Source: Plantago ovata (lineage: Eukaryota > Streptophyta > Magnoliopsida > Lamiales > Plantaginaceae). Taken from it: DNA of 64,000 nt. Shown here piece by piece: positions 22,544 to 33,658 of this stretch. The notes below the pieces were generated by a model that ran no database searches, was not told the DNA's origin, and saw only the letters and a program-made list of their open reading frames with translations. Where the stretch lies: positions 112,528,261-112,592,260 of the forward strand of contig CM051455.1 in NCBI GenBank assembly GCA_028274465.1, read 5' to 3'. The stretch's first letter is position 1; each line of letters starts with the position of its first letter. A program made the translations under genes and the position numbers.

Positions 22544-24649
22544 CTATCTTTTCCTTCTGAGGGTACTAGATTTCCCCGTCATGATTCTCCTTCCCGTGCT
22601 TTGATCCTGTGAATAAGAGTGAACATAGACGTTAAGACCACTGTAATCAATAGTGTTAGAAGTATCGGGTGGATCAGGTGGATCAGTTATGGCTTGCAAC
22701 AGGTGTTGCTTGCCATCCACTTCGATAGTGCAAGTCCTTTGGTAGATGTCCATCACTGAGCGTATTTTGGTCAAGAATGTTCGTCCTAAGAGTATGACAT
22801 CCCCCGTTCCTGGTGCTGATGCTGGCATAATTACAAAATCGGTGTGGACAGAAGCTTCACCAATTTTGACTAATACATTCTTCACAACGCCTTCGGGTTT
22901 CACAAGGGATCCATCCGCCAGTTGCACAATAGCCTTATGCACAGTTAGTTCTCCAAGGTTACTCTTCTCGAAAACGTTCAAAGGGAGCACATTAGAGTAG
23001 GATCCAGTGTCTAGTGTGGCTCGGACATCTTCAAGCTCCCCAATCCCGACCTTAATATCGAAACTTTGAGGGAGTGGCTCTGGATCCTCTTGCTCCTCTT
23101 CACTCTTGTTGGTACCAAGGTACTTTCCTTCTTCTTCGGCTTGTGGAAGTAGGTCCCTTTTGCAACTCTCGCACTTAGTAGCCTTCTTGATGGTGATTTC
23201 AACACGTAGATCACCCACTAAGTTAATGGACAATGACTTCTCAGTGTTGCTAGGCAGTTTGCCTTGTTCCCTACTTGCTCCTCGATCGATCAACTCTTGC
23301 ATCTTTTGATGGGCAAGCCTAGTGCTCTCTTCCAACCTATCGAGCCTTGTCCTAGTCTTCTCGGAATCCTCTTCATACCGTTTGAGAAAACTTTGTGTGT
23401 GATCAACCATCTTCTGCAAGTTCTCCATCAGTAGAGTCGTCTTCGACTTCAGTGGCTCTTTCGGAGCGGGGTTTTCGCAGTGATCATTACCATAGTTCAG
23501 CCTACTACGGTCTTGGTTAGGTCCATAAGTTTGGTTAGACGGTGCATATCCTTGATTGTTACGGTTTCCTCTTCTCCAAAATCCACCTCGAGGATTCCTA
23601 CCGTCTTGTCCATAGCTAACTTCTTGAGTGCCAAACTCCGTAGCAAAGGCTTCTTCTTCGCCTCCTCGAGCCCAGTTGCCATCATTGTATGCCAGCTCCG
23701 ATCTACACATATGAGCCCCATGCCCATAGTTCTTGCATATTCGGCATACTTCGTTCGAAACAGTTGTTCCGGTGGCGCTCTTGAGGACTTGTTTCAATTC
23801 GTTGGTAAAGCACTCGAATTGATCCCCATTCCCCCTGTACATAGGGGCTTCTTGAGTCGGTGGAGCTTCAGGTCCACGTCTCCTAACCATTGCTCTTGGG
23901 TCCTTGAACTGCGAACCCTTGGCAAGCCTTTCGAAAACAGCCCAGACGGCTTCTGCGGTTTCCTCCCAAATATTGCCTCGGCATTGGAAATCCACCACTT
24001 GCTGGTTCTCGAAGGTTAGTCCATTGTAGAAGTGTTGGACTAAGTCAGAAAGTTCAAAACCATGGTGAGGGCACTTGTTCGTGAGATCTTGGAATCTCTC
24101 GAACGCGGTGTAGATGGTCTCATCATAGTCTTGCTTGAAACCAGTGATCTGCGCCTTTAGCGCAGTAGTCAGAGTGTGTGGGAAGTATTTCTCCATGAAA
24201 GCTGAAAAAACCTTTTCCCAAGTGTCCAGCGAGCCGGCTGGTAGAGAACTCAACCATGACTTGGCTCTGTCGTCAAGTCCCATTGTAAAAACCTTCATCC
24301 TCAACTCATCCGTTGTTATGTCAGCTCTGGGTCGTGGGAGTTGGTTGACGAAATCATCGATATCGTTCAAGTACCCCATCACATCTTCCCTTGATAGGCC
24401 ATAGAACCTTGGAAGTTGTTGGAATGCGTGGTTCTTAATCTTCAGATCTCGGGTTGCGGGCGAAAGAACAATCGCCGGTCCCCTCATACGATCCTTGGTG
24501 GGTTGTACCCATGCCTTCAGTGGTCTAGCTTCTGCCATTCCGTCGATTTCCTTGGAAAGGAGTCGCCTTCTTTGGTGGTAGACTCTATCGATCTCAGCAA
24601 TTGAATCAGCAAGCGGTATTCCTGCAGAACGTGTATGCGGCATACACAA
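22544..24649 (-). CDS. Athila-1n gag-protease
   Basis: A 701-residue open frame. The gag part has VFTMGLDDRAKSWLSSLPAG, WEKVFSAFMEKYFP and FERFQDLTNKCPHHGFELSD (Retrotrans_gag core, about residues 115-225). A classical CCHC zinc knuckle, CRICKNYGHGAHMC, follows near residue 302. The C-terminal part has an aspartic protease active site, ATLDTGSYSNVLP (about residue 558), and the paired hydrophobic Gly motif VILLGRTFL. In living relatives the protein forms particles and cuts the polyprotein. It lies about 160 bp downstream of the PBS. The frame looks whole, while the element as a whole lacks visible pol. Confidence 0.85.
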   Translation of the reverse strand: MCMPHTRSAGIPLADSIAEIDRVYHQRRRLLSKEIDGMAEARPLKAWVQPTKDRMRGPAIVLSPATRDLKIKNHAFQQLPRFYGLSREDVMGYLNDIDDFVNQLPRPRADITTDELRMKVFTMGLDDRAKSWLSSLPAGSLDTWEKVFSAFMEKYFPHTLTTALKAQITGFKQDYDETIYTAFERFQDLTNKCPHHGFELSDLVQHFYNGLTFENQQVVDFQCRGNIWEETAEAVWAVFERLAKGSQFKDPRAMVRRRGPEAPPTQEAPMYRGNGDQFECFTNELKQVLKSATGTTVSNEVCRICKNYGHGAHMCRSELAYNDGNWARGGEEEAFATEFGTQEVSYGQDGRNPRGGFWRRGNRNNQGYAPSNQTYGPNQDRSRLNYGNDHCENPAPKEPLKSKTTLLMENLQKMVDHTQSFLKRYEEDSEKTRTRLDRLEESTRLAHQKMQELIDRGASREQGKLPSNTEKSLSINLVGDLRVEITIKKATKCESCKRDLLPQAEEEGKYLGTNKSEEEQEDPEPLPQSFDIKVGIGELEDVRATLDTGSYSNVLPLNVFEKSNLGELTVHKAIVQLADGSLVKPEGVVKNVLVKIGEASVHTDFVIMPASAPGTGDVILLGRTFLTKIRSVMDIYQRTCTIEVDGKQHLLQAITDPPDPPDTSNTIDYSGLNVYVHSYSQDQSTGRRIMTGKSSTLRRKR

Positions 24650-24790
24650 TCTGTGACAGACTAGGTAAAGTAATTAGAAACAAACTAGGAAAGCAGTATC
24701 AGAGAGAAATTAAAAAGGAAAACTAAAACTAATAGAATTAGGAATCTAAAGCTGTAAATAAAAACAAATTAAATAGAAAAAAGGAGTATA

Positions 24791-24809
24791 GTCCCCGGCA
24801 ACGGCGCCA
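24791..24809 (-). promoter_or_regulatory. Athila-1n primer binding site
   Basis: On minus TGGCGCCGTTGCCGGGGAC, 3 bp from the 5' LTR end. This is the standard Athila/Tat primer-site sequence, complementary to a tRNA 3' end. Confidence 0.88.
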
Positions 24810-24812
24810 ATT

Positions 24813-26062
24813 TGATGAACTGGGATTTGTCAGGTCTCGATTCAGCAAATAAATTTGTTTATTAGCCAAAGGCAATCCACAACTACAACAAAAAATGTAG
24901 TGTAGTAGTAGAATGACTCGAGTGTCGTTCTCTCGGGACTATACTAGCTTTATCAAATCTAATTAAGAATATAAAACAGCAGATAGAAAGGAATAGGGGT
25001 TTTCAAGCAGATAATGGAGATTGGTGATAGTATGGTCCTTCTTAACATAATGGGTCGATAATCATGCATAAATTCCTCGGTCTTGCATAGAGATATTTGA
25101 ATCAATCTTGTGTCCTGCTGCAAGTATTAAGCACTACGAAGATAATAAGGGTCTGACTCATCAACAACTAACGTCCTAATGTGTTCCGTAATTATTCAAC
25201 ACTACGAAGATAATTGGTCTGATTGGTTGACAAGTGTCCATGTGTGCATAATAATCAATACAACATACGAGAATTTTGGTGTTCAACTGATCAACGAAAT
25301 AAAGCAATGACACGGAGTATAATGCGCGATATAGCCATTAGCATGATTATCTTCCCTCGCTAAGAATTCACATACTACCACCAACGATAAATTTAGCTAC
25401 TCATAGGCATGCAATCAATAGCAATCATACAAGAAAACATATTGAAATAATATAAAATAAGTAGATAAAAGTTGTAAGATACAAAGTTACCGAAGGTTGT
25501 CAATCTCCGGATGATTGCGATCCTACGCGCTCCAATCTGCTATGAAAAAGTATCCCCTAAACTATGGAACTCCCATGACAGGCCCCGGGAAGTTCCTACC
25601 TAAAACTATAGAGAGAGGTGAGAAAGTAGGCTTGGAAATATATGATTTTCGGAGAGAAAACTCGCAACTATATATAGGCCCGAAATTCTTTTGGGGCGGT
25701 TCGCCCCACAGTGTAAACGCGGAATTTTCGCATTTTCGACGCGGTTTTGGATTTCTTCACCTTTTCGGACTCGGTTTATGACTTCTGGTAGCCTTCTAAC
25801 CTCCCGATTCGGCCCCTAGACTCCAAATCCTATCCGGAAACCTTCAGATACTCCAAATATGCTTCTGGTACACCAATTCCTTGTAGACTTCAATATAAAT
25901 GCTCGTAAATCTCCGAATTTCAACCAAAACCTGTAAAATAAAATCTAAAGGGAAACGTGACACTATTCTAATAAAATGTACTAAAATATAGCTAAATTAA
26001 CATAGAGGATAGCTAAAATAGGTGAAAAAGACTCGAATGAAAGTGTAAAATACACATTCATA
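24813..26062 (-). repeat. Athila-1n 5' LTR (1250 bp)
   Basis: Partner of the LTR at 17274-18543 (about 20 differences by eye plus one ~19-bp length difference at the palindrome). It is next to the PBS on its left, so on minus this is the 5' LTR. The terminal region contains the short hairpin-like pair GTGTATTTTACAC. Confidence 0.92.
25669..25707 (-). promoter_or_regulatory. Athila-1n 5' LTR promoter: TATA box with one palindrome upstream
   Basis: In sense order: palindrome GGGGCGAACCGCCCC (25693-25707), 16 bp, then TATATATA (25669-25676). The start of transcription is expected about 30 nt further on (inference). Spacing and order are the same in the other LTR. Confidence 0.65.
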
Positions 26063-28780
26063 ATGCGTGCACAATATCACTCTAGAGCAGGATGCTAAAC
26101 CCGTTAGGCAACCTCAGCGAAGGATAAATCCAGCCATGCAAGAGGTGGTAAAGAAAGAAGTGATCAAGTTGCTAGATGCTGATATGATTTACCCCATTCC
26201 TGATAGTCGATGGGTGAGCCCGGTACATGTAGTTCCTAAGAAATCAGGAGTCACGGTGGAAGAGAATGAGAAGGAAGAATTGGTACCGGTTAGGAAGACC
26301 ACTGGATGGCGGATGTGCATTGACTATAGAAGATTAAACGCCGCCACTAAGAAAGACTACTTCCCTTTACCCTTTATAGATGACATGCTAAACCGCCTTG
26401 CGGGGAGAAAGTTTTATTATTTTCTTGATGGTTTATCAGGTTTCTACCAGATTCCAATTGCACCGGAGGATCAGGAGAAGACGACATTTACTTGCCCATT
26501 GAGAACGTTTGCCTATAGGAGGATGCCATTTGGACTATGCAATGCTCCCGCCACTTTTCAAAGGTGCATGCTTTCTGTTTTCTCTGACGTGGTAACTAAA
26601 TTTGTTGAAGTTTTCATGGATGATTTTTCCCTTTTTGGTGATTCCTTTGATGAATGCTTGCAAAGATTAGATCTTGTTTTGAAAAGGTGCATTGAATGCA
26701 ACTTGATCTTAAGTTGGGAGAAGAGTCATTATATGGTTAGAGAAGGCATTGTTCTAGGGCATGTAGTTTCTGAAAGAGGTATTGAGGTAGACAAGGCTAA
26801 GATCAAAATCATTGGAAAACTTTCCCCACCTACCTGTGTGAAGGATTTTCAATCTTTTCTTGGCCATGTAGGTTTCATAGGAGGTTTATTAAAGATTTTT
26901 CGAAAATTGCTAAACCTTTAAGTAGCTTGCTTGCTAAAGACGTGGTTTTCCATTTCTCTAAAGAATGCTTAGTTGCTTTTAATACCCTTAAGGAGAAGCT
27001 TGTTTCTTCTCCCATTGTTGTGCCGCCTGACTGGAATCTTCCTTTTGAGATTATGTGTGATGCTTCGAATTTTGCTATGGGTGCTGTTTTATGCCAAAAA
27101 CTTGATAAGCAGTATCATGTGATTTATTATGTTAGTAAGACTCTAGACTCTGCACAGGTTAATTATACAACTACTGAAAAGGAATTTTTAGTTGTTGTCT
27201 TTGCTTTACAAAAGTTTAGGTCTTATTTAATTGGCCATCCTGTGAATGTCCATACTGATCATGCTGCTTTGAGACATTTGATAGCTAAGCAAGATTCTAA
27301 GCCTAGATTAATCCGTTGGGTCCTTTTGCTGCAAGACTTTGATTTGACCATTGTGGATAGAGCTGGTAGGGAGAATTTAGTAGCTGATCATTTATCTAGG
27401 ATACCTAATATCCCTGTTGATTCAATACCCATCAATGAGGACCTCCCTGATGAGCACTTAATGAAGGCTAATGAAGAACCATGGTATGCATATATTGTAA
27501 ACTATTTGGCTATGAATGTTTGCCCCACTAACTTTTCAGCCTCAGACAAGAGAGCTCTTGCCAAGCGTTGCAGGACTTACATATGGGATGATCCGCATCT
27601 ATTCAAGGAAGGAGCTGATGGGATTCTAAGGAGATGCGTGCCACAAGAAGAGCAACAAAGTGTGCTGAGCCATTTCCATGAGCTTAATTGTGGAGGACAC
27701 TACAGTGGGTTGAAAACAGCACGCAAGGTACTGTAAGCAGGATTTTTCTGGCCAACAATATACAAAGATGCTCGAAGTTTTGTGAAGAATTGTGACCCAT
27801 GTCAACGAGGTGGTAGTATTGGCAAGAAAGATGAAATGCCCCTTCAAGGGAATCTAGTGGTAGAACCTTTCGATGTATGGGGCATTGATTTCATGGGACC
27901 ATTTCCATCCAGTGGAGGCTATGTATACATTCTTGTTGCAGTGGACTACGTGACTAAATGGGTGGAGGCGATTCCTACAAAAACAAATGACGGCAGTGGT
28001 TATGAAGTTCTTGAAGGAGGTAATATTCTCAAGATTTGGGTGCCCTAGGACAATAATCAGTGATGGAGGGTCACACTTCGTCAATAGAACGTTTGCCTCC
28101 CTTCTTAAGAGATACAGTGTCCACCATAGTATCGCTACACCATATCACCCACAGACATCGGGACAAGTCGAGGTCAGCAACCGTCAAATTAAGAAGATCC
28201 TGGAGCGAGTAGTGAAGCCTAGTAGGAAGGATTGGGCAGGAAAATTGAATGATGCACTTTGGGCATACAGGACTAGCTACAAGACGGTGATCAGGACCAC
28301 TCCGTACAGACTTGTGTATGGGAAAGCATGTCATCTTCCCGTAGAACTGGAACACAAGGCATATTGGGCCATAAAAGCACTCAATCTTGATATGGGAAAA
28401 GCTGGCGAGGAACGATTGTTGCAACTAGATGAGCTTGATGAATTACGACTAGGTGCTTATGAAAATGCCAAGATCTACAAGGAACGTACTAAGAAGTATC
28501 ATGATCGGAGTATAGTACGTAAGGAATTAATTCCTGGACAAAAGCTTTGGTATTTAATTCTCGCCTTCGACTATTTCCTGGAAAGCTCCGTACTCGTTGG
28601 GATGGACCGTACGAAATTATCGAAGTTGCTCCCCATGGAGCTGTAAAACTCTTTGATCCAAAGACGGGCAATACCTTCAAGGTGAATGGCCAGCGAGTGA
28701 AGCCATACTTCGAGATATCTAGTGATCAAAGGGAGGTTGATCACCTTGAGCTTACTCTTACCGCCTCCACTGAAGGTTAG
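26063..28780 (+). pseudogene. Athila-1 reverse transcriptase, RNase H and integrase region
   Basis: RT signatures: WRMCIDYRRLNAATKKDYFP, YFLDGLSGFYQIPIAPED, RMPFGLCNAPATFQRCM and the catalytic box VFMDDFSLFGDS (near 26620). RNase [35 protein letters not shown] and [10 protein letters not shown]. Integrase: [74 protein letters not shown], and the C-terminal [19 protein letters not shown]. Order and content are those of Athila pol. It is flanked on the left by Athila-1n. Broken, a few interruptions. Confidence 0.88.
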
Positions 28781-30233
28781 TGTGTTTTGTTTTCTCACGA
28801 GTTTGATTGATTATTATAGGTCACTTATACAAGCATTAGCTCTCACCTTGGATCCACTTTCGACGTTCGGGACGAGCGACGACGTTCAGGTTTGGGGAGG
28901 AGGTTATCGCTGGTTATCTCTATACTTATCTTGCTTATGATAAACTCGTGAATTTTTTTTGCATTTGCACGTTTACTGCTTTCCTAGGATAGTCTTGCAT
29001 GTTTTATATGGAGTTTATTGCCGAATGTTTTTGAACTTTTTTATTGGGTAGATCAACTAACTATGCCTTTAATCATATGCTTCATCTCTATGAATTTGTG
29101 TGAGGTTTTTCTCGCTTGACTTGTCACATTTATGTATTGCACTTAGTTAAGCTTGGTAGTCTCGACATCACTTAGTGGTGTTTTCTCTATTGTGGTTCAC
29201 GAAGGCCTTTATAATAGGATGATGCATGTTAGGGTCTTATGGTTATTTTCCCGAGTAATTATGTACCTAAGAGGCAACAATTCTTCACCATGCGTTGAGA
29301 TTGCTAAATGCCTAGGAAGGAGGTAGTGTGAGGTTGTGTGATCCTTTGTTTATAACCTATTCTTTCGAATAGGTTTGGGGAGGGGTTGCACCATCATTAG
29401 ACTTGTTTTTCGTTTTTCATTCTCGTGTTGTGAGTTTATTTTTCCTTTTCCGTAAATTTTGTACTCCAACCTATCCTTTCGAATAGGTTTGGGGAAGTCG
29501 TTGCGAGTCATTTTGTTCCTCTTTTTGTTATGCTACTGCTGGCTAAAAAAAAATCAAAAAAAAGAAAGAAAAAAAGAGAAAAGACCCCAAAAAAGCAAAG
29601 AAGGGTCCCAAAAGAAAGCCAAATAGCAGTTTAGCAAAGTGTTGTGTCTCATTTTCCAATTCTTGTAATGTTCGTAATCTTGTTTGTAATTTTCTATTTT
29701 TTGCCTTTTGTTTTTGAGTGTCATCTGTTCTAGACCACCCTCGTCCTGCCATTCAGGAAGTGGTGAATAGCTTCAGACTCTACTTGAGAGATGGGTAGAA
29801 TAGGGGAGTGTTATCTTTTATAGGGAACCTTCCTTCGTTTGATGAGAGCCAGTACTGGTTCGACCTCTTTGAGGGAAAGTCTTAAACTTGGTGAACAGCA
29901 GTAAGTCCTCAGTTTCATAGGCACAGGACAACCATTCGTATCTTAGCATGCTTCATTACGTCGTCACTGACTAGGTCCAGGTAGAGAATGTTACGAGAGA
30001 CTATCTTGTCTTGACATAAGTGCTTATGTGGATGTGTATAAGTCAATCGAGGTACTCTTCAACCTATATTCATGCTTTGATTTATATGGTTTTTTTTCAT
30101 ATGTTATTTGATAGATTCAGTAGATTAGTTCATTTTATTTGACATGAGATTCCATTTTATGTGTTGCATTGTTTTTTGCATTAGAGTGTAGCTTAGTTGC
30201 TTGAGGACAAGCAAAGGTTCGGTTTGGGGAGTT
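28781..30233 (+). other. Athila-1 3' untranslated region, PPT at its end
   Basis: Non-coding 3' region on +. It holds two stem-loops AACCTATTC/GAATAGGTT with TTGGGG tails (29354-29375, 29468-29489), a purine-rich block (about 29545-29615), and the block ending GCTTGAGGACAAGCAAAGG before the PPT. The PPT is GGTTTGGGGAGTT at 30221-30233, directly before the LTR. In this copy the integrase end runs straight into the 3' region with no env-position ORF. Confidence 0.75.
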
Positions 30234-30314
30234 TGATGAATGTGTATTTTACACTTTCATTTGAGTCTTTTTCACCTATTTTAGCTATCCTCTATGTTAA
30301 TTTAGCTATATTTT
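30234..30314 (+). repeat. Athila-1 3' LTR, first 81 bp
   Basis: Starts TGATGAATGTGTATTTTAC and matches the first 81 bp of the Athila-1n LTR read in sense. It is then interrupted by Athila-2b at 30315. The rest of this LTR is not found in the window. Confidence 0.8.
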
Positions 30315-31720
30315 TGATGATGTCGTTTTTCACCAATTAAATTTGTTTAAAAAGCCAAAGAACACTTATCACTACACAAACTAGAGTGCAATGGCAAGTT
30401 GTCCCCGAGTGTCGTTCTCTCGGGACCTAACGTGGCTTTGTTTGAGGTTTTTGCTAGTTATTTCAGACAACTAGTTCAAATGTTTGTAGAAGTGTTCTCT
30501 TAGAACAAAGCAACGAGAAATCAGATTGTTGTAATCAAGTTTGGAAAACGGTTGGTGGTAGAAATCAAATACACATGCATGGGTTACGAATATGCTCACA
30601 AGTTCAGTGCGTAAAACCTTCGATCAAGTCTGCTAAGCAACTCGTCTAGGTAACTTTCAAGACACACATCATAAAAGATCACTATCAATACTTTATAGGT
30701 GCTTGTCACTAACACCATTTATCTAGCATGCTGCAAATCTCTAACATACAATCCTATAGCTTTCATTGACCAAGAGTTTGTCACTATACTCAATTCGAAT
30801 ATATTTTATAGGCAACTAAGAATCATATGAAGGAATTTGCAGCAAGATTGAATCACAATCTCATGTAAGCATAAACATAACCCATAGCATGCATATTCTA
30901 CATTCTACCACCAACACAAAGGATTTAGCTACTCATATTCATTAACATAGACATCAAATCATATGAATTGTAAATAGAATACATCAAATCAAACTACTAG
31001 ACAAGAGATAATGATACAATGTTACCACCAAGCTGTCACTAATCGGTGGGTATTGATGAAAACCTCTCCGTAGATGAAACAACGGATGCAATCCTCTGCC
31101 AAAACCTTTAATCCAATCTAAAAATACAATGTATCTCAGTTTTCTCTAAGTTTTGGGGCTTAGGAGCTCTCCAAAACGAAGCTACAGTTCAAAAAGTATG
31201 TAAGAAGTAACAGAAGATCAGATCTAAGAAGGAAAATCCGAAAACGTAACCGCTGCCAAGCGGACCGCTTGGAGAGTCCAAGCGGAGCGCTTGGCAAGCG
31301 AAGCGCTTTGGCCCTCCAAGCGCTTCGCTTGGCTGCTGTGCCAAAGCTCCTGGAAAATGAAGCGGAGCGCTTCACTATTCCAGGCGCTTAGCTTGGCTCC
31401 TGGGCAGATTTTTGTCTTCAAACTCAATCTTTTTGCCCTCGTACGGCCCTCGGGTGCCTTGGACTCATCCTTCTCCATGCTTATTGAGCTCAAACACTCA
31501 CGAACAAGCCATAGAGATTGGGGAACTTCAACGGGGCCATCTTTTCCATCAAAAAGGCTCGTTTTTAGCTCAAAAAATGTCGTTTCGTACCTAAGTGCCT
31601 GAAAATGCAGAAAACACAAAACGTGACACTATTCTACAAAACTAACCAAAAAACAAGGCTAGAAGATAGCAAAAGAAGGTAAAAAAGACAAGATGAACGC
31701 GTCAAAAATACGTTCATCAA
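30315..31720 (-). repeat. Athila-2b 3' LTR (1406 bp)
   Basis: TGATGATGTCGTTTTTCACC at the left and ACGTTCATCA at the right on +. Closely similar to 13646-15050 throughout. It contains the six-site palindrome cluster at 31256-31396. Confidence 0.9.
31256..31396. repeat. Cluster of six palindromes in Athila-2b LTR
   Basis: Same order and spacing as at 14585-14726: first site CCAAGCGGACCGCTTGG (31256-31272), last CCAGGCGCTTAGCTTGG (31380-31396). In sense the cluster lies about 325-465 bp from the LTR start, comparable to the palindrome in the Athila-1 LTR (about 355 bp). Confidence 0.85.
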
Positions 31721-33658
31721 ACTCCCCAAACCAAACCTTTGCTTGTCCTCAAGCAACAAACTATCCTAAATGCAACAGAAAAGGAGTCTCATGCCAAGTA
31801 AAGTGAACTAATCTATTGAATCTACCAAATGCTTATGAACAAAACCAAATGAGCATGACATGCAAGTAGGTTGAAGAATGCCTCGATTGCGAATATACAC
31901 ATTCTCATGTGCACTTGGTTAAACAAAGGAGTCTCTCGTAACATCCTCTACTTGGACCTGGTCAGTGACGACACAATGATGCATGTTATCATACTACAAT
32001 TGCCCCGTGCCTATGAAACCGAGGGCTTACTACTGTTCACCAAGCGAGACTTTTCCTCAAGAGAGGGCGAACCAATACTGGCTCTCATCAAACGAAGGAG
32101 GGTTCCCTTAGAAGATAGCACTCCCCTATTCTACCCAAACTCTCAAGAATGAGCCTCTTTCAACCACTTCTTGAATAGCAAGACGAGGGTGGTCAAGAAC
32201 AGGCCTTGGACAAGGCGACACGAAACGAAAGATAGAATTTACAACTCGATAACCTCAATAACAAATATTTACATGACACTTGACACTTTAGTAGACTGCT
32301 TTTGGCTTGCAACGACCCTTCTTTTGCTTTTGGGTCTTATTCTTTATTTTCTTTCTTCTTCTTTTTTTTTTACTTTCTCTTTTTATTTTCTCTTTTTTTC
32401 TTCTTTTCTTTTCCTCTTTCTCTTTTTTTATATAGGGGCAAGCAGCAGTACTAAGTGTCAAAAACACCTCCCCAAACCTATTCGAAAGAATAGGTTTGAG
32501 CACAAAAGACGAAAAAGAAAAAGGAAAGACTCTTTACAAAGACACCTCCCCAAACCTATTCGAAAGAATAGGTTGGGACACAAAAACAAAAAGAAAAAGA
32601 AAAAGGAAACTTTACAACGACTCAAAGACGAAAGACAAGATCAACGAAGCAACCCCCTCCCCAAACCTATTCGATAGAATAGGTTTAATACAAGGAATCG
32701 CAAACCTCACACTACCTCCTTCCTAGGCATTTGGCAATCTCTAATTGAGGTGAAGAACTTGTCGCCTCTTACGTACATAATTACACGGGTTACAACCATA
32801 GACTCTAACATGCATCATTTTATAAGGCCATCGTGAACCGCAGCAGAAGAAACACCACTCAAGGTGATGTCGAGACTACTAAGCTTAACTAGTGCACATG
32901 CGAATGTGACAAACCAAGCGAGATAAGCCTCAAACTACTTGCAACGTGATGCAACATATGATCAATGGTCTTAAACACTTAGTCTACTCAATAAAAAAGT
33001 TCAAAAGACTTGGCAATAAACTCCACACACAACAACGTGCAACAACTAATCTAGGGATGATATGCATGCAAAAATTTGAAAACACACGACAAAATCACAT
33101 GAAATTGAGTAAAATCAGGCATGTACGAACCACACAAGCATACAGTACTGAAAATCCTATACCCCCTCCCCAAACCTAAACTTTTGCTCGTCCTCGAGCA
33201 AAGAAAAGTTGAACAAAAAGGAAAAATTTGATTGAAAGTACACTTTCCTGAGATAAAGGTTCGTGTCCAATCTCCTATATATGAGTAGTACCTGAAAGGA
33301 CTCAAGAAACAAGTGAAAACGGGTGCGCAAAGGTGAGAAGAATGGAAAAAACGAGAAAAATCTGGGTACAGGGTCCAGGCGGATCGCTTGGTAAGCGGGG
33401 CGCTTGGGAGGTTCCAAGCGCTCCGCTTGAATTTCCAGAAAGTTACAAAACTTTCTGGAATTTCAAGCGGACCGCTTGGCCCTTCCAAGCGCTTCGCTTG
33501 GCTCTGTTTCCAGATATTCAACGTTTTTTTTTTTTTTTTTTCTATCTTAAATCACCTAAGGCACCAAGACAAAAACTAGACTAAACGAATCACGACAAAA
33601 GGCGCACAGGCCACAACTACAAAAGCAAATAAAGAATGCAAGAAACTAATGAAATGAA
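31721..33658 (-). other. Athila-2b 3' untranslated region
   Basis: PPT complement AACTCCCCAAACC (31721-31733). Three stem-loops with TTGGGG tails lie near 32473-32494, 32553-32574 and 32667-32688, with a pyrimidine block on + (about 32340-32430). An internal palindrome cluster (33375-33501) lies next to the integrase end. No gene is seen in it. Confidence 0.75.
33375..33501. repeat. Internal palindrome cluster with a 21-bp-arm hairpin (Athila-2b)
   Basis: Dyads at 33375-33391, 33414-33430 (imperfect), 33464-33479 and 33485-33501 (CCAAGCGCTTCGCTTGG). In the middle is a strong hairpin: left arm 33424-33444, loop ACAA, right arm 33449-33469, with 20 of 21 arm positions pairing. The matching place in Athila-2a is where assembly gap 1 opens. 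Confidence 0.85.

Larger units (their letters stand above)
17274..26062 (-). mobile_element. Athila-1n: Athila-type element with two LTRs, gag-pro and env-position ORF
   Basis: Complete in its outline on minus: 5' LTR (24813-26062), PBS (24791-24809), gag-protease (22544-24649), GC palindrome array (22150-22253), env-position ORF (20079-21401), 3' untranslated region, PPT (18544-18556) and 3' LTR (17274-18543). No RT, RNase H or integrase is seen between gag-pro and the env-position ORF, so it would need pol from another element. ATGCGT flanks both ends (17268-17273, 26063-26068). The two LTRs differ at about 20 of 1250 positions by eye (~1.7%), so at plant LTR rates near 1e-8 per site per year the insertion is of the order of 0.6-1.2 million years old. 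Confidence 0.88.
16734..30314 (+). mobile_element. Athila-1: Athila-type Ty3/gypsy, split by a second Athila element
   Basis: Plus-strand Athila. Visible parts: pol N-terminal part (16734-17273); RT, RNase H and integrase (26063-28780); the 3' untranslated region (28781-30233); PPT; and the first 81 bp of the 3' LTR (30234-30314). Its pol is interrupted by Athila-1n (17274-26062), with ATGCGT on both sides. Its 3' LTR is interrupted at 30314 by Athila-2b. gag and the 5' LTR would lie in or beyond gap 1. Broken, with a few interruptions besides the insertion. It is older than both inserted elements. Confidence 0.85.
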
